A stretch of 15,873 nucleotides of DNA, from positions 1 to 15,873 of the forward strand of contig DCKO01000024.1 of the NCBI GenBank assembly GCA_002320665.1. Direction: 5' to 3'. The notes under the pieces were generated by a model that saw nothing but the letters and a program-made list of their open reading frames with translations, was not told the DNA's origin and made no database searches. Below, piece by piece: positions 1 through 6,413 of the stretch; position 1 is the first letter of the stretch, and each line of letters starts with the position of its first letter. The position numbers and the translations under genes were made by a program. This stretch comes from Micavibrio sp. UBA1672 (GTDB lineage Bacteria; Pseudomonadota; Alphaproteobacteria; Micavibrionales; Micavibrionaceae).

Positions 1-31
1 GAATTGATTTATCAATTCTAAGGCTATCCAT

Positions 32-74
32 GGATTCCCCTAGAATTTATACAAGATAAATTCGGGGAATGACG
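32..74. repeat. Small palindromic repeat downstream of rph (short copy)
   Basis: A long hairpin can be read directly: bases 34-40 pair with 64-70 and bases 43-50 pair with 56-63, with a two-base bulge and a five-base loop. It begins GGATTCCC and ends GGGAATGACG, the same ends as the last hairpin of the larger repeat at 909-1053, so the two are probably members of one intergenic repeat family. It sits just beyond the rph stop codon and could also stabilise or end the rph transcript, although no U-run follows it on that strand. Confidence 0.6.
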
Positions 75-83
75 ATCAATAAA

Positions 84-803
84 CTATATCCCCAAAGCCT
101 TTTTCTGGATATCTGTAATTTCCTTACAGCCTTGCTTTGCCAAGTTCATAAGCGCCTGAAACTCCTCTTCGCTGAAGGGTTCTTTCTCGGCTGTGCCCTG
201 AATTTCAACAATGCCGCCTTTGCCGGTCAAGACAAAATTTGCATCGGTCTCGGCTTCGGAGTCTTCCGCGTAATCCAAATCAAGGACTGGCGTGCCTTCG
301 AAAATTCCACATGAAATCGCACTGACCTCGTCTTTAATTGCAACCTCTTCTAAGGCTCCAATTTTAACCAGATGTTGCATGGCCTGATAGAGCGCAACAT
401 ATCCGCCAGTGATGGCCGCTGTACGCGTTCCGCCATCGGCTTGGATGACATCGCAATCTATTCGTATTTGGCGCTCGCCCATTTTTTCAAAATCCACCAC
501 GGCGCGCAAAGCGCGTCCAATTAGACGCTGGATTTCTTGTGTGCGGCCTGATTGCTTTCCGCGGGCGGCTTCGCGATCCATACGTGATCCGGTCGAGCGT
601 GGGAGCATCCCGTATTCAGCCGTGACCCAGCCCTTACCACTATCCTTCATCCAGCGTGGGATGCGCTCCTCAACAGAGGCCGTGCATAGGACATGCGTAT
701 CCCCAAATTTTACCATGCAAGACCCTTCGGCATGTTTGGAGACATTCATTTCAATTTCGATTGATCTTAGTTCGTTTGGCGCTCTGCCGGATGGTCTTGT
801 CAT
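84..803 (-). CDS. rph: Ribonuclease PH
   Basis: A 239-residue protein of normal RNase PH length. RNase PH is a phosphate-dependent 3'-to-5' exoribonuclease that trims tRNA 3' ends and works as a ring-shaped hexamer in the cytoplasm. The N-terminal SGRAPNELRSI stretch, the VEERIPRW and GWVTAEYGMLPRST segments, the RQIRIDCDVIQADGGTRTAAI active-site region and the late GGIVEIQGTAEKEPFSEEEF segment are all typical of the family. The start is supported by an AAGGA ribosome-binding site a few bases upstream. It is divergent from hrcA, a common alphaproteobacterial arrangement. The reading frame is intact and nothing looks unusual. Small palindromic repeats lie on both sides. Confidence 0.97.
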   Translation of the reverse strand: MTRPSGRAPNELRSIEIEMNVSKHAEGSCMVKFGDTHVLCTASVEERIPRWMKDSGKGWVTAEYGMLPRSTGSRMDREAARGKQSGRTQEIQRLIGRALRAVVDFEKMGERQIRIDCDVIQADGGTRTAAITGGYVALYQAMQHLVKIGALEEVAIKDEVSAISCGIFEGTPVLDLDYAEDSEAETDANFVLTGKGGIVEIQGTAEKEPFSEEEFQALMNLAKQGCKEITDIQKKALGI

Positions 804-837
804 TATACGTCCTTAAATAGTTTTTTGTGTTTGGCGC

Positions 838-866
838 ACTTTATATAATCACATTCATTAGGACAA
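838..866 (-). promoter_or_regulatory. Candidate rph promoter
   Basis: On the minus strand a TTGTCC box (861-866) is followed after 17 bases by TAAAGT (838-843). Each matches four of six bases of the sigma-70 consensus. This would give a leader of roughly 25-30 bases before the rph start. It is judged by eye only; the box spacing is good but the hexamers are weak. Confidence 0.35.
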
Positions 867-908
867 CAGGGTTGGTGAAACTTTGTGAAAGCGAACATTT
901 TACCCTAA

Positions 909-1053
909 CGTCATCCCCGCGACCTGCGAAGCCTTAAAGCGAAGCAGGTTTAAACAGCGGGGATCCAGTAAATGCGTGCAGGCAAAGCCTGCACACGTCT
1001 TGTGCTGGATTCCCGAACGGCACTTGGCTGCGCCGCGTTTGTCGGGAATGACG
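909..1053. repeat. Three-hairpin intergenic palindromic repeat (long copy)
   Basis: This 145-base element fills about half of the 305-base spacer between rph and hrcA. Its ends are inverted copies of each other: CGTCATCCCCGC at the left, and the complement of CGTCATTCCCGAC at the right. Inside are three hairpins. In the first, CCCCGC (915-920) pairs with GCGGGG (957-962), with an inner CCTGC/GCAGG pair. The second is a perfect 8-base stem with a three-base loop at 976-994. In the third, ATTCCCGA (1009-1016) pairs with TCGGGAAT (1042-1049). Repeats with CGTCATTCCCG-type ends are familiar in alphaproteobacterial intergenic DNA. Open frames crossing it are artefacts. The rest of the spacer holds the likely rph promoter (838-866) and the hrcA upstream inverted repeat (1057-1079). 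Confidence 0.7.
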
Positions 1054-1056
1054 ATT

Positions 1057-1079
1057 TTGACAATAGATAGAATTGTCAA
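1057..1079. promoter_or_regulatory. Inverted repeat overlapping a -35-like box before hrcA
   Basis: TTGACAAT (1057-1064) and ATTGTCAA (1072-1079) are perfect 8-base inverted arms separated by seven bases. The left arm contains a consensus sigma-70 -35 box, TTGACA. No convincing -10 box lies 16-18 bases downstream (the best is TTGTAA at 1081-1086). The position 30 bases before the hrcA ATG fits an operator for hrcA. It does not resemble CIRCE, the known HrcA target, so which protein would bind is unknown. Confidence 0.4.
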
Positions 1080-1108
1080 TTTGTAAGCCACATATTATAG
1101 TCATTTTT

Positions 1109-2149
1109 ATGATTAATGAGCTGAATGACCGTTCCCGCGAGATTTTTAAATTTATAGTGGATTGTTACCTAGAGACAGGCCGCCCTGTGGGCTCGCGCAT
1201 GATTTCCGATGTGTCAGGATTGCGGTTATCGCCTGCCAGTATTCGCAATTATATGGCCGAGCTTGAGCGGTTTGGGTTGCTCTATTCACCGCATACTTCT
1301 GCGGGGCGCTTGCCAACGGATAGCGGTTTGCGGCTTTATATTGACGGCATTATGGAAATAGGTAACTTGAGTACAGAGGAGCAAAACTCTATCAAGACCT
1401 CTTGTAATGCCAAGGGGCGGAGCTTTAACGAGGTGCTGGATCATACCAGTAACCTGCTCTCTGGACTTTCCTCTTGTGCTTCGCTGGTGATTGCGCCGAA
1501 GCTGGATAAATCTATCCGTCAGGTTCAGTTCGTGCAACTTGATATCCGTAAAGTCCTGATCGTTTTGGTGATGGATAACGGCATGGTGGAAAACCGGATT
1601 ATGGATATGGAGGGGGATGTTTCTATCTCTGCTCTGGAGCAAGCCTGTAATTATTTGAACAGCAAAATTCAGGGCAAGACGATCTCTCAGACGGTTAAGG
1701 ATATTCAGGCCGATATCAAAGACCACAAGATCAAGCTTGATAGTTTGACGACTGATCTGATTGAGCGCGGGCTTAGCTTGCCCGAAACTCAATCGAGTGG
1801 GCATATTATCGTGCGCGGTAAATCAAAGCTGATGAATGATATTCAGGCGATTGAAGATCTGGAGCGGGCGCGGGCTTTGCTGGGCTATCTGGAGGAGCAG
1901 AATAATATGCTCGCGCTGTTGGAGAATATCAGTAGCGCCGATGGCGTACAGATCTTTATCGGGACGGAAAACCGTATTTTTAACCAGACAGGCTGGTCGA
2001 TGATCGTCTCGCCCTATCGTGACAATGAGGATAACAGCATTGTCGGGGCTATTGGCGTGATTGGGCCGACGCGCCTGAATTATGACAGGATCATTCCCAT
2101 GGTTGATTATACGTCTCGGATTGTCGGGCGCATTTTGGGCGATGATTAA
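1109..2149 (+). CDS. hrcA: Heat-inducible transcription repressor HrcA
   Basis: HrcA is a DNA-binding repressor that silences chaperone genes at CIRCE elements and needs GroEL for activity. From the ATG chosen here the protein has 346 residues, the usual size. The N-terminus (NELNDRSREIFKFIVDCYLETGRPVGSRMIS, broken by normal helix turns) is the family's winged-helix domain. SPASIRNYMAELERFGLL is the recognition helix region, followed by the HTSAGRLPTD motif. The C-terminal part has the typical IFIGTENRI and GAIGVIGPTRLNY segments. An in-frame TTG at 1073 would add 12 residues, but it lies inside an inverted repeat and the extension does not look like HrcA, so the ATG is preferred. No good ribosome-binding site is visible. 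No CIRCE sequence was found anywhere in the window, so its targets are probably elsewhere, for example groESL. Confidence 0.95.
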   Translation: MINELNDRSREIFKFIVDCYLETGRPVGSRMISDVSGLRLSPASIRNYMAELERFGLLYSPHTSAGRLPTDSGLRLYIDGIMEIGNLSTEEQNSIKTSCNAKGRSFNEVLDHTSNLLSGLSSCASLVIAPKLDKSIRQVQFVQLDIRKVLIVLVMDNGMVENRIMDMEGDVSISALEQACNYLNSKIQGKTISQTVKDIQADIKDHKIKLDSLTTDLIERGLSLPETQSSGHIIVRGKSKLMNDIQAIEDLERARALLGYLEEQNNMLALLENISSADGVQIFIGTENRIFNQTGWSMIVSPYRDNEDNSIVGAIGVIGPTRLNYDRIIPMVDYTSRIVGRILGDD

Positions 2150-2259
2150 AAAATCAATCAAAAGCTTGATATCAGTGCAAAAAACAGCGATACTGGCCGT
2201 TGTAATAGCTGGATAATATTTTCCGGCAGGTTTATAGTGTTAATTCGGGTATATCAAAT

Positions 2260-3165
2260 ATGTCTCACAAGATTCTTTCCTTTCTGTTTATCGCATTATG
2301 TTTTGGTTTTGTTATTGCGCCGCAAGCGGCCTTTTCGCAAGAACCGGAAGAAGATGGTTTGGGCGGCGTATTCCCCAGAGATTTTTATGCGATTGATCTT
2401 TTACAGGACCTTACGGAGCGAGAAGGCACATTCATTATGCGTCTTTACAACCTTGGCGAGGTGACTGGTTGCGCGGATTTAACATCATCTCGCGGCCGCG
2501 ATAAAATGAACTCTTCTTTTCTGAAGGTTGATGTTCGTGACTCAAGGCTTGTGATTAGAAAACGTGAACCCCGCTATTCAAATTATGATTGCGAGATTAA
2601 ACGCCATAGTGCTTATGCTGATGTTAGACTTAACAGAGATAAACTGATCCGTGATAATGTTGAAAAGATCTCGATTGAAAGTGACAAATACGGTCCCTTT
2701 ACATCTGTGGAAATGAAAATCACAGAAGACAGAGTTGAAATTTATGATGGCACAGCCATGATCGGCATGTGGTTCTTTCCGAAGAATACCGTACTTATTC
2801 AGGCACGTGATGCCGCTACTGGTACAAAGGGACTTGTAGAAGCTATCAAGACATTTGGTGATGAACATGGCTTGATACCGATGGAAGAAGTTCTCGAAGA
2901 TTACTACCCGCCGCATAACGCACATGATTATGTTTTATTTGTTGATAATAATAACTTTGTACGTAACAAGCTCAAAACCGTAGAAGATAAAAAGATGGTT
3001 GGCGCTCTTACGATGGAACGTGAAGTTCATGGACCTAACGGACTTGAAACCGAATCTTATGATGTTCACTTGACGGCGCGCATTCCCGGTGAAGACTTTG
3101 ACTGGTACAAGCGAACTCGCCGCAAGCGTATGACGCTTAGGGAAAAAGAAAAAGAGAACGAATAA
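2260..3165 (+). CDS. Unrecognised exported protein
   Basis: A 301-residue protein that I cannot assign to a family. Residues 1-26 form a clear Sec signal peptide: a short positive start (MSHK), a hydrophobic core, then APQAAFS with a probable cut before QEPEED. No further membrane segment is visible, so the mature protein is probably periplasmic or outer-surface. Two cysteines remain after processing, in the TGCADL and YDCEIK contexts, about 45 residues apart, and could form a disulfide. The middle is a mix of short beta-type and charged stretches. The C-terminal 20 residues are strongly charged (KRTRRKRMTLREKEKENE). It starts 110 bases after hrcA and ends 114 bases before grpE, all on one strand. 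The ribosome-binding site is weak. Whether it belongs functionally to the heat-shock genes cannot be told from sequence. Confidence 0.8.
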   Translation: MSHKILSFLFIALCFGFVIAPQAAFSQEPEEDGLGGVFPRDFYAIDLLQDLTEREGTFIMRLYNLGEVTGCADLTSSRGRDKMNSSFLKVDVRDSRLVIRKREPRYSNYDCEIKRHSAYADVRLNRDKLIRDNVEKISIESDKYGPFTSVEMKITEDRVEIYDGTAMIGMWFFPKNTVLIQARDAATGTKGLVEAIKTFGDEHGLIPMEEVLEDYYPPHNAHDYVLFVDNNNFVRNKLKTVEDKKMVGALTMEREVHGPNGLETESYDVHLTARIPGEDFDWYKRTRRKRMTLREKEKENE

Positions 3166-3279
3166 TCCGTTTTAGGCTTTTTTGTAAATTCCACATAGCA
3201 GGTATTGTTTCCAGCGCCGCTATAGCGTAAACAGGTTTCTCTCGATTTTAAACAAACAGATTAATGAGGATGAATCGAC

Positions 3280-3975
3280 ATGCAGACTAATCCGGAAAAT
3301 AATAACGACGCAGCACAGGAAAATGATGCCGTGGAAGATACAGCAGAACATTACGATTCATTTTCAGATAATTTGGATAGCGCCCCGCAGCCACCGCAAG
3401 AAGAAGTGCTCGATAAGGCTGCAAAAGTTTCTTCAGCTGCGCTGAACCGGATTGATGAGTTGGAAAAGCAGCTTGCTATGACAAAGGATCAAATGATCCG
3501 CGCTGTGGCTGAAACGGAAAACATCCGTAAGCGATCACAACGTGAAAAAGAAGATGCCCGTAAATTTGCCCTGAATAGTTTTGCGCGCGATTTGTTGAAT
3601 GTAGCAGATAATTTGCGCCGCGCTCTCGATGCGACAACGGATGGGGATATGTCTGATCCAACCTATATCAAGAATATGGTTACTGGCGTGGAAGCAACCG
3701 AGCGTGAGCTTTTGAAAATCTTCCAGCAAAATGGCATTGAGAAGCTTGAACCGATTGACCAGCCCTTTGATCCCAATTTTCATGAGGTCATGTTTGAAGC
3801 GCCAGTGACAGATAAACCTACAGGGACAATCATTCAGGTGATTGAGCCGGGTTATGTTCTCAATGGTAGAATCCTGAAGCCCGCGCGCGTAGGTGTCTCC
3901 CGTAATGATTCGCCAGGGCAAACTGCGTCGGATGGCGACGCATCGCCGGGTGGCACAATAGACACTGAAGCCTAA
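3280..3975 (+). CDS. grpE: Nucleotide exchange factor GrpE
   Basis: GrpE is the cytoplasmic dimeric co-chaperone that releases ADP from DnaK. The protein has 231 residues, towards the long end for the family because of an acidic, asparagine- and glutamate-rich N-terminal tail (about residues 1-55). A long helix follows (ELEKQLAMTKDQMIRAVAETENIRKRSQREKEDARKFA region, about 65-105). The C-terminal beta domain carries the signature segment GYVLNGRILKPARVGV at about 191-206, next to FDPNFHEVMF. After this there is a short, low-complexity tail. AGGA precedes the ATG at good spacing. It follows hrcA on the same strand, with one unknown gene between, and precedes dnaK by 434 bases, so it probably has its own transcript end before dnaK. 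Confidence 0.97.
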   Translation: MQTNPENNNDAAQENDAVEDTAEHYDSFSDNLDSAPQPPQEEVLDKAAKVSSAALNRIDELEKQLAMTKDQMIRAVAETENIRKRSQREKEDARKFALNSFARDLLNVADNLRRALDATTDGDMSDPTYIKNMVTGVEATERELLKIFQQNGIEKLEPIDQPFDPNFHEVMFEAPVTDKPTGTIIQVIEPGYVLNGRILKPARVGVSRNDSPGQTASDGDASPGGTIDTEA

Positions 3976-4012
3976 CATAAGGTTCATTTTCCGTTCCCGC
4001 TATGTTCACTAT

Positions 4013-4030
4013 CCGTTTCACGTGAAACGG
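4013..4030. promoter_or_regulatory. parS-like site (candidate ParB-binding centromere)
   Basis: CCGTTTCACGTGAAACGG is a perfect 18-base palindrome. Its inner 14 bases, GTTTCACGTGAAAC, match the core of the conserved chromosomal parS sequence (TGTTTCACGTGAAACA); only the outermost pair of the 16-mer differs (C/G instead of T/A). ParB loads on such sites and spreads to organise and segregate the origin region. A given 14-base word is expected far less than once in a window this size. A terminator is unlikely because there is no room for a loop and no T-run. The identification rests on sequence match alone. Confidence 0.8.
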
Positions 4031-4295
4031 TTTAGCTTCCTATTTGGCTATTTACGGCCACCTCCCCTATTCCACGATAATCTTGTTTTGTAAGAAAATG
4101 GAGCTAAAACCTCTTGTTTCATGAGGCTATATATAGTAAATCCTGCCGTAAGATTTTTTAAATCTTATGCTTTGCTATCCATTTTTGAATGCGTGAAACA
4201 CTAGGATTTCTAAGTGTTTCATACAGACGATAAGACGTAACATCGCTATTTTGAAAATTGGAAATGCAAAAAGACTAGATTTTTTTAAAGCCGCT

Positions 4296-4304
4296 TGCTA
4301 TAGT
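4296..4304 (+). promoter_or_regulatory. Candidate extended -10 for dnaK
   Basis: TGCTATAGT is a good extended -10 element (TG-n-TATAGT), but the best -35 at 17-base spacing is only TAGATT (4276-4281). If used, it gives a leader of about 100 bases. Alphaproteobacterial dnaK genes are usually driven by RpoH; no clear RpoH boxes could be placed, so this is tentative. Confidence 0.25.
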
Positions 4305-4409
4305 TCTATGTATCTGGTTTGTTCTCCTGCTCGGAAAACAAATCATGGGAATTGAAGCGGTGCCTATTGTAGGGCTGCAGACATAATTTGCCAATGAAAG
4401 GAAATTGAT

Positions 4410-6347
4410 ATGAGCAAAATCATAGGTATTGACCTGGGTACTACGAACTCTTGTGTGTCTGTTATGGACGGCAAGGAAGCTCGTGTTATTGAAAACGCAG
4501 AAGGTGCACGTACAACACCATCGATGATTGCCTTCACCAAAGATGGTGAGCGTCTGGTTGGACAACCTGCCAAGCGTCAAGCGGTCACAAACCCCGAAAA
4601 TACATTATTCGCTATTAAGCGCCTGATCGGTCGCCGTTTCGATGACAAGCAGGTTAAGGAAATGCGCGATAAAGCCCCTTTTAATATCGTAAAGGGTGAT
4701 AATGGTGATGCATGGGTCGAAGTTGATGGTGAAAAATATGCACCATCTCAAATTTCAGCCATGTTACTCCAAAAAATGAAGGAAACAGCCGAAACCTTCC
4801 TTGGTGAGAAAGTAACCAAGGCGGTTATTACTGTTCCCGCTTACTTTAATGACTCGCAACGTCAGGCCACAAAAGATGCTGGCAAGATTGCCGGACTTGA
4901 AGTCGAGCGTATCATCAACGAGCCGACAGCTGCGGCGCTGGCTTATGGTCTGGATAAAAAGACATCCGGCACAATTGTTGTGTATGACCTTGGTGGTGGT
5001 ACATTTGACGTCTCTGTCCTAGAGGTTGGTGATGGCGTATTCGAAGTAAAGTCCACAAATGGTGATACATTCCTTGGTGGTGAAGACTTTGATACACGTA
5101 TTATTGATTATCTGGCTGATGAGTTCAAAAAAGAAAACGGTATTGATCTGCGTGAACTTAAAGGCGGCGACAGCCTTGTGGTCTTGCAACGCCTGAAAGA
5201 AGCAGCCGAGAAAGCCAAGATCGAGCTTTCAAGCGCGCAAAGCACGGAAATCAATCTGCCATACATCACAGCCGATGATACAGGGCCGAAGCACCTGCAA
5301 TTGACGCTGAGCCGTGCGAAACTGGAGAGCCTTGTGGCCGATCTTGTGAAACGTACAATTGATCCGGTGAAGGCGGCGCTTAAAGATGCTGGTCTGAAAG
5401 CCTCCGACATTGATGATGTTATCCTTGTTGGCGGTATGACCCGTATGCCGAAAATCTTTGATACTGTTAAAGACTACTTTGGTAAGGAGCCACATAAAGG
5501 CGTGAACCCTGATGAGGTGGTTGCTGATGGTGCGGCTATTCAGGGCGGCGTTCTGCAAGGCGATGTTAAAGACGTTCTCTTGCTGGATGTTACGCCGCTA
5601 TCCTTGGGGATCGAGACATTGGGCGGTGTGTTTACGCGTCTTATTGACCGCAACACAACTATCCCGACGAAGAAATCTCAGGTCTTCTCTACGGCCGAGG
5701 ATAATCAGAATGCTGTGACTATTCGTGTCTTCCAAGGGGAGCGTGAAATGGCCGCGGATAATAAACTGCTTGGTCAGTTTGATCTGGTGGGTATTCCCCC
5801 TGCTCCGCGCGGCATTCCGCAAGTCGAGGTTACCTTTGACATTGATGCTAACGGTATCGTGCAAGTATCTGCCAAGGATAAGGCCACGAATAAGGAACAG
5901 CAAATCCGCATTCAGGCCAGTGGCGGTCTTAGCGATGATGATATCGAGCAAATGGTCAAAGATGCCGAAGACAATGCCGAAAGCGACAAGGTCAAGCGCG
6001 AGCTTATCGAAGCCAAAAATCAGGCGGAAGGTGCCATTCACTCTACGGAAAGCTCTTTGGAGGAATTCGGCGCTGACCTATCTGCGGATGACAAGCAACC
6101 GATTGAATCTGCAATCGAAGAGTTAAAATCTGCTCTGGAGAGTGAAGATGCCTCCGAGATCAAGGAAAAGACTGATGCCCTGATGCAAGCCAGCATGAAG
6201 CTGGGTGAACTTGCCTATCGCAAGGCGCAGGAAGAGTCTGCTTCTGAAGGCGCGGAAGATGCCGGCGTGGCCTCACCTGACGATGATGATGAAGCTATTG
6301 ATGCCGACTTCACCGAAGAAGCTGACGACAATCAGAAATCAGCCTAA
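4410..6347 (+). CDS. dnaK: Molecular chaperone DnaK (Hsp70)
   Basis: DnaK is the cytoplasmic ATP-dependent chaperone that binds exposed hydrophobic peptides and cycles with DnaJ and GrpE. The 645-residue length is normal. The ATPase domain shows IGIDLGTTNSC at residues 4-14 (phosphate loop), VPAYFNDSQRQATKDAG, NEPTAAALAYG, the YDLGGGTFDVS signature and LVGGMTRMP. The linker and start of the peptide-binding domain read KDVLLLDVTPLSLGIET. The lid follows, and the acidic C-terminal tail (DDDDEAIDADF) is typical of proteobacterial DnaK. AAAGGA lies well placed before the ATG. dnaJ follows after 66 bases on the same strand. The frame is intact and no key residue is missing. Confidence 0.99.
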   Translation: MSKIIGIDLGTTNSCVSVMDGKEARVIENAEGARTTPSMIAFTKDGERLVGQPAKRQAVTNPENTLFAIKRLIGRRFDDKQVKEMRDKAPFNIVKGDNGDAWVEVDGEKYAPSQISAMLLQKMKETAETFLGEKVTKAVITVPAYFNDSQRQATKDAGKIAGLEVERIINEPTAAALAYGLDKKTSGTIVVYDLGGGTFDVSVLEVGDGVFEVKSTNGDTFLGGEDFDTRIIDYLADEFKKENGIDLRELKGGDSLVVLQRLKEAAEKAKIELSSAQSTEINLPYITADDTGPKHLQLTLSRAKLESLVADLVKRTIDPVKAALKDAGLKASDIDDVILVGGMTRMPKIFDTVKDYFGKEPHKGVNPDEVVADGAAIQGGVLQGDVKDVLLLDVTPLSLGIETLGGVFTRLIDRNTTIPTKKSQVFSTAEDNQNAVTIRVFQGEREMAADNKLLGQFDLVGIPPAPRGIPQVEVTFDIDANGIVQVSAKDKATNKEQQIRIQASGGLSDDDIEQMVKDAEDNAESDKVKRELIEAKNQAEGAIHSTESSLEEFGADLSADDKQPIESAIEELKSALESEDASEIKEKTDALMQASMKLGELAYRKAQEESASEGAEDAGVASPDDDDEAIDADFTEEADDNQKSA

Positions 6348-6363
6348 TCTAACAAGCAGGTAT

Positions 6364-6381
6364 GGCCGGATTTTTCCGGCC
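6364..6381 (+). terminator. Hairpin between dnaK and dnaJ (attenuator or partial terminator)
   Basis: GGCCGGA (6364-6370) pairs perfectly with TCCGGCC (6375-6381) around a four-base T loop. The bases after it (TTACTCTTTT) are T-rich but interrupted, so full termination is doubtful. It could lower dnaJ expression relative to dnaK or protect the dnaK mRNA from 3' decay. Confidence 0.55.
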
Positions 6382-6413
6382 TTACTCTTTTATGTTTTTC
6401 AGGGATAAGGACT

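Larger units (their letters stand above)
3976..4409. other. 434-base non-coding spacer between grpE and dnaK
   Basis: No gene is visible here. From left to right it holds a parS-like palindrome at 4013-4030 and a perfect 8-base hairpin with a three-base loop at 4149-4167 (TAAGATTT/AAATCTTA). A 9-base inverted repeat lies at 4194-4202 and 4213-4221 (TGAAACACT/AGTGTTTCA). The hexamer GTTTCA or its complement occurs five times between 4015 and 4221. Promoter-like boxes for dnaK are poor: TTGAAA at 4251-4256 and an extended -10 (TGCTATAGT) at 4296-4304. No CIRCE and no convincing RpoH-type promoter was seen. The long leader before dnaK may carry regulation. Confidence 0.6.

Noticed and set aside
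900..1091. Minus-strand open frame of 63 residues between rph and hrcA
   Set aside because: It runs through the three-hairpin palindromic repeat; its sequence is explained by the repeat and it has no ribosome-binding site or family resemblance.
1073..1108. Upstream TTG start for hrcA
   Set aside because: The added 12 residues do not look like HrcA and the TTG sits inside the inverted repeat; the ATG at 1109 gives the usual HrcA N-terminus.
4013..4030. The parS-like palindrome as a grpE terminator
   Set aside because: The palindrome has no loop bases and no T-run follows, so an RNA hairpin terminator is unlikely.
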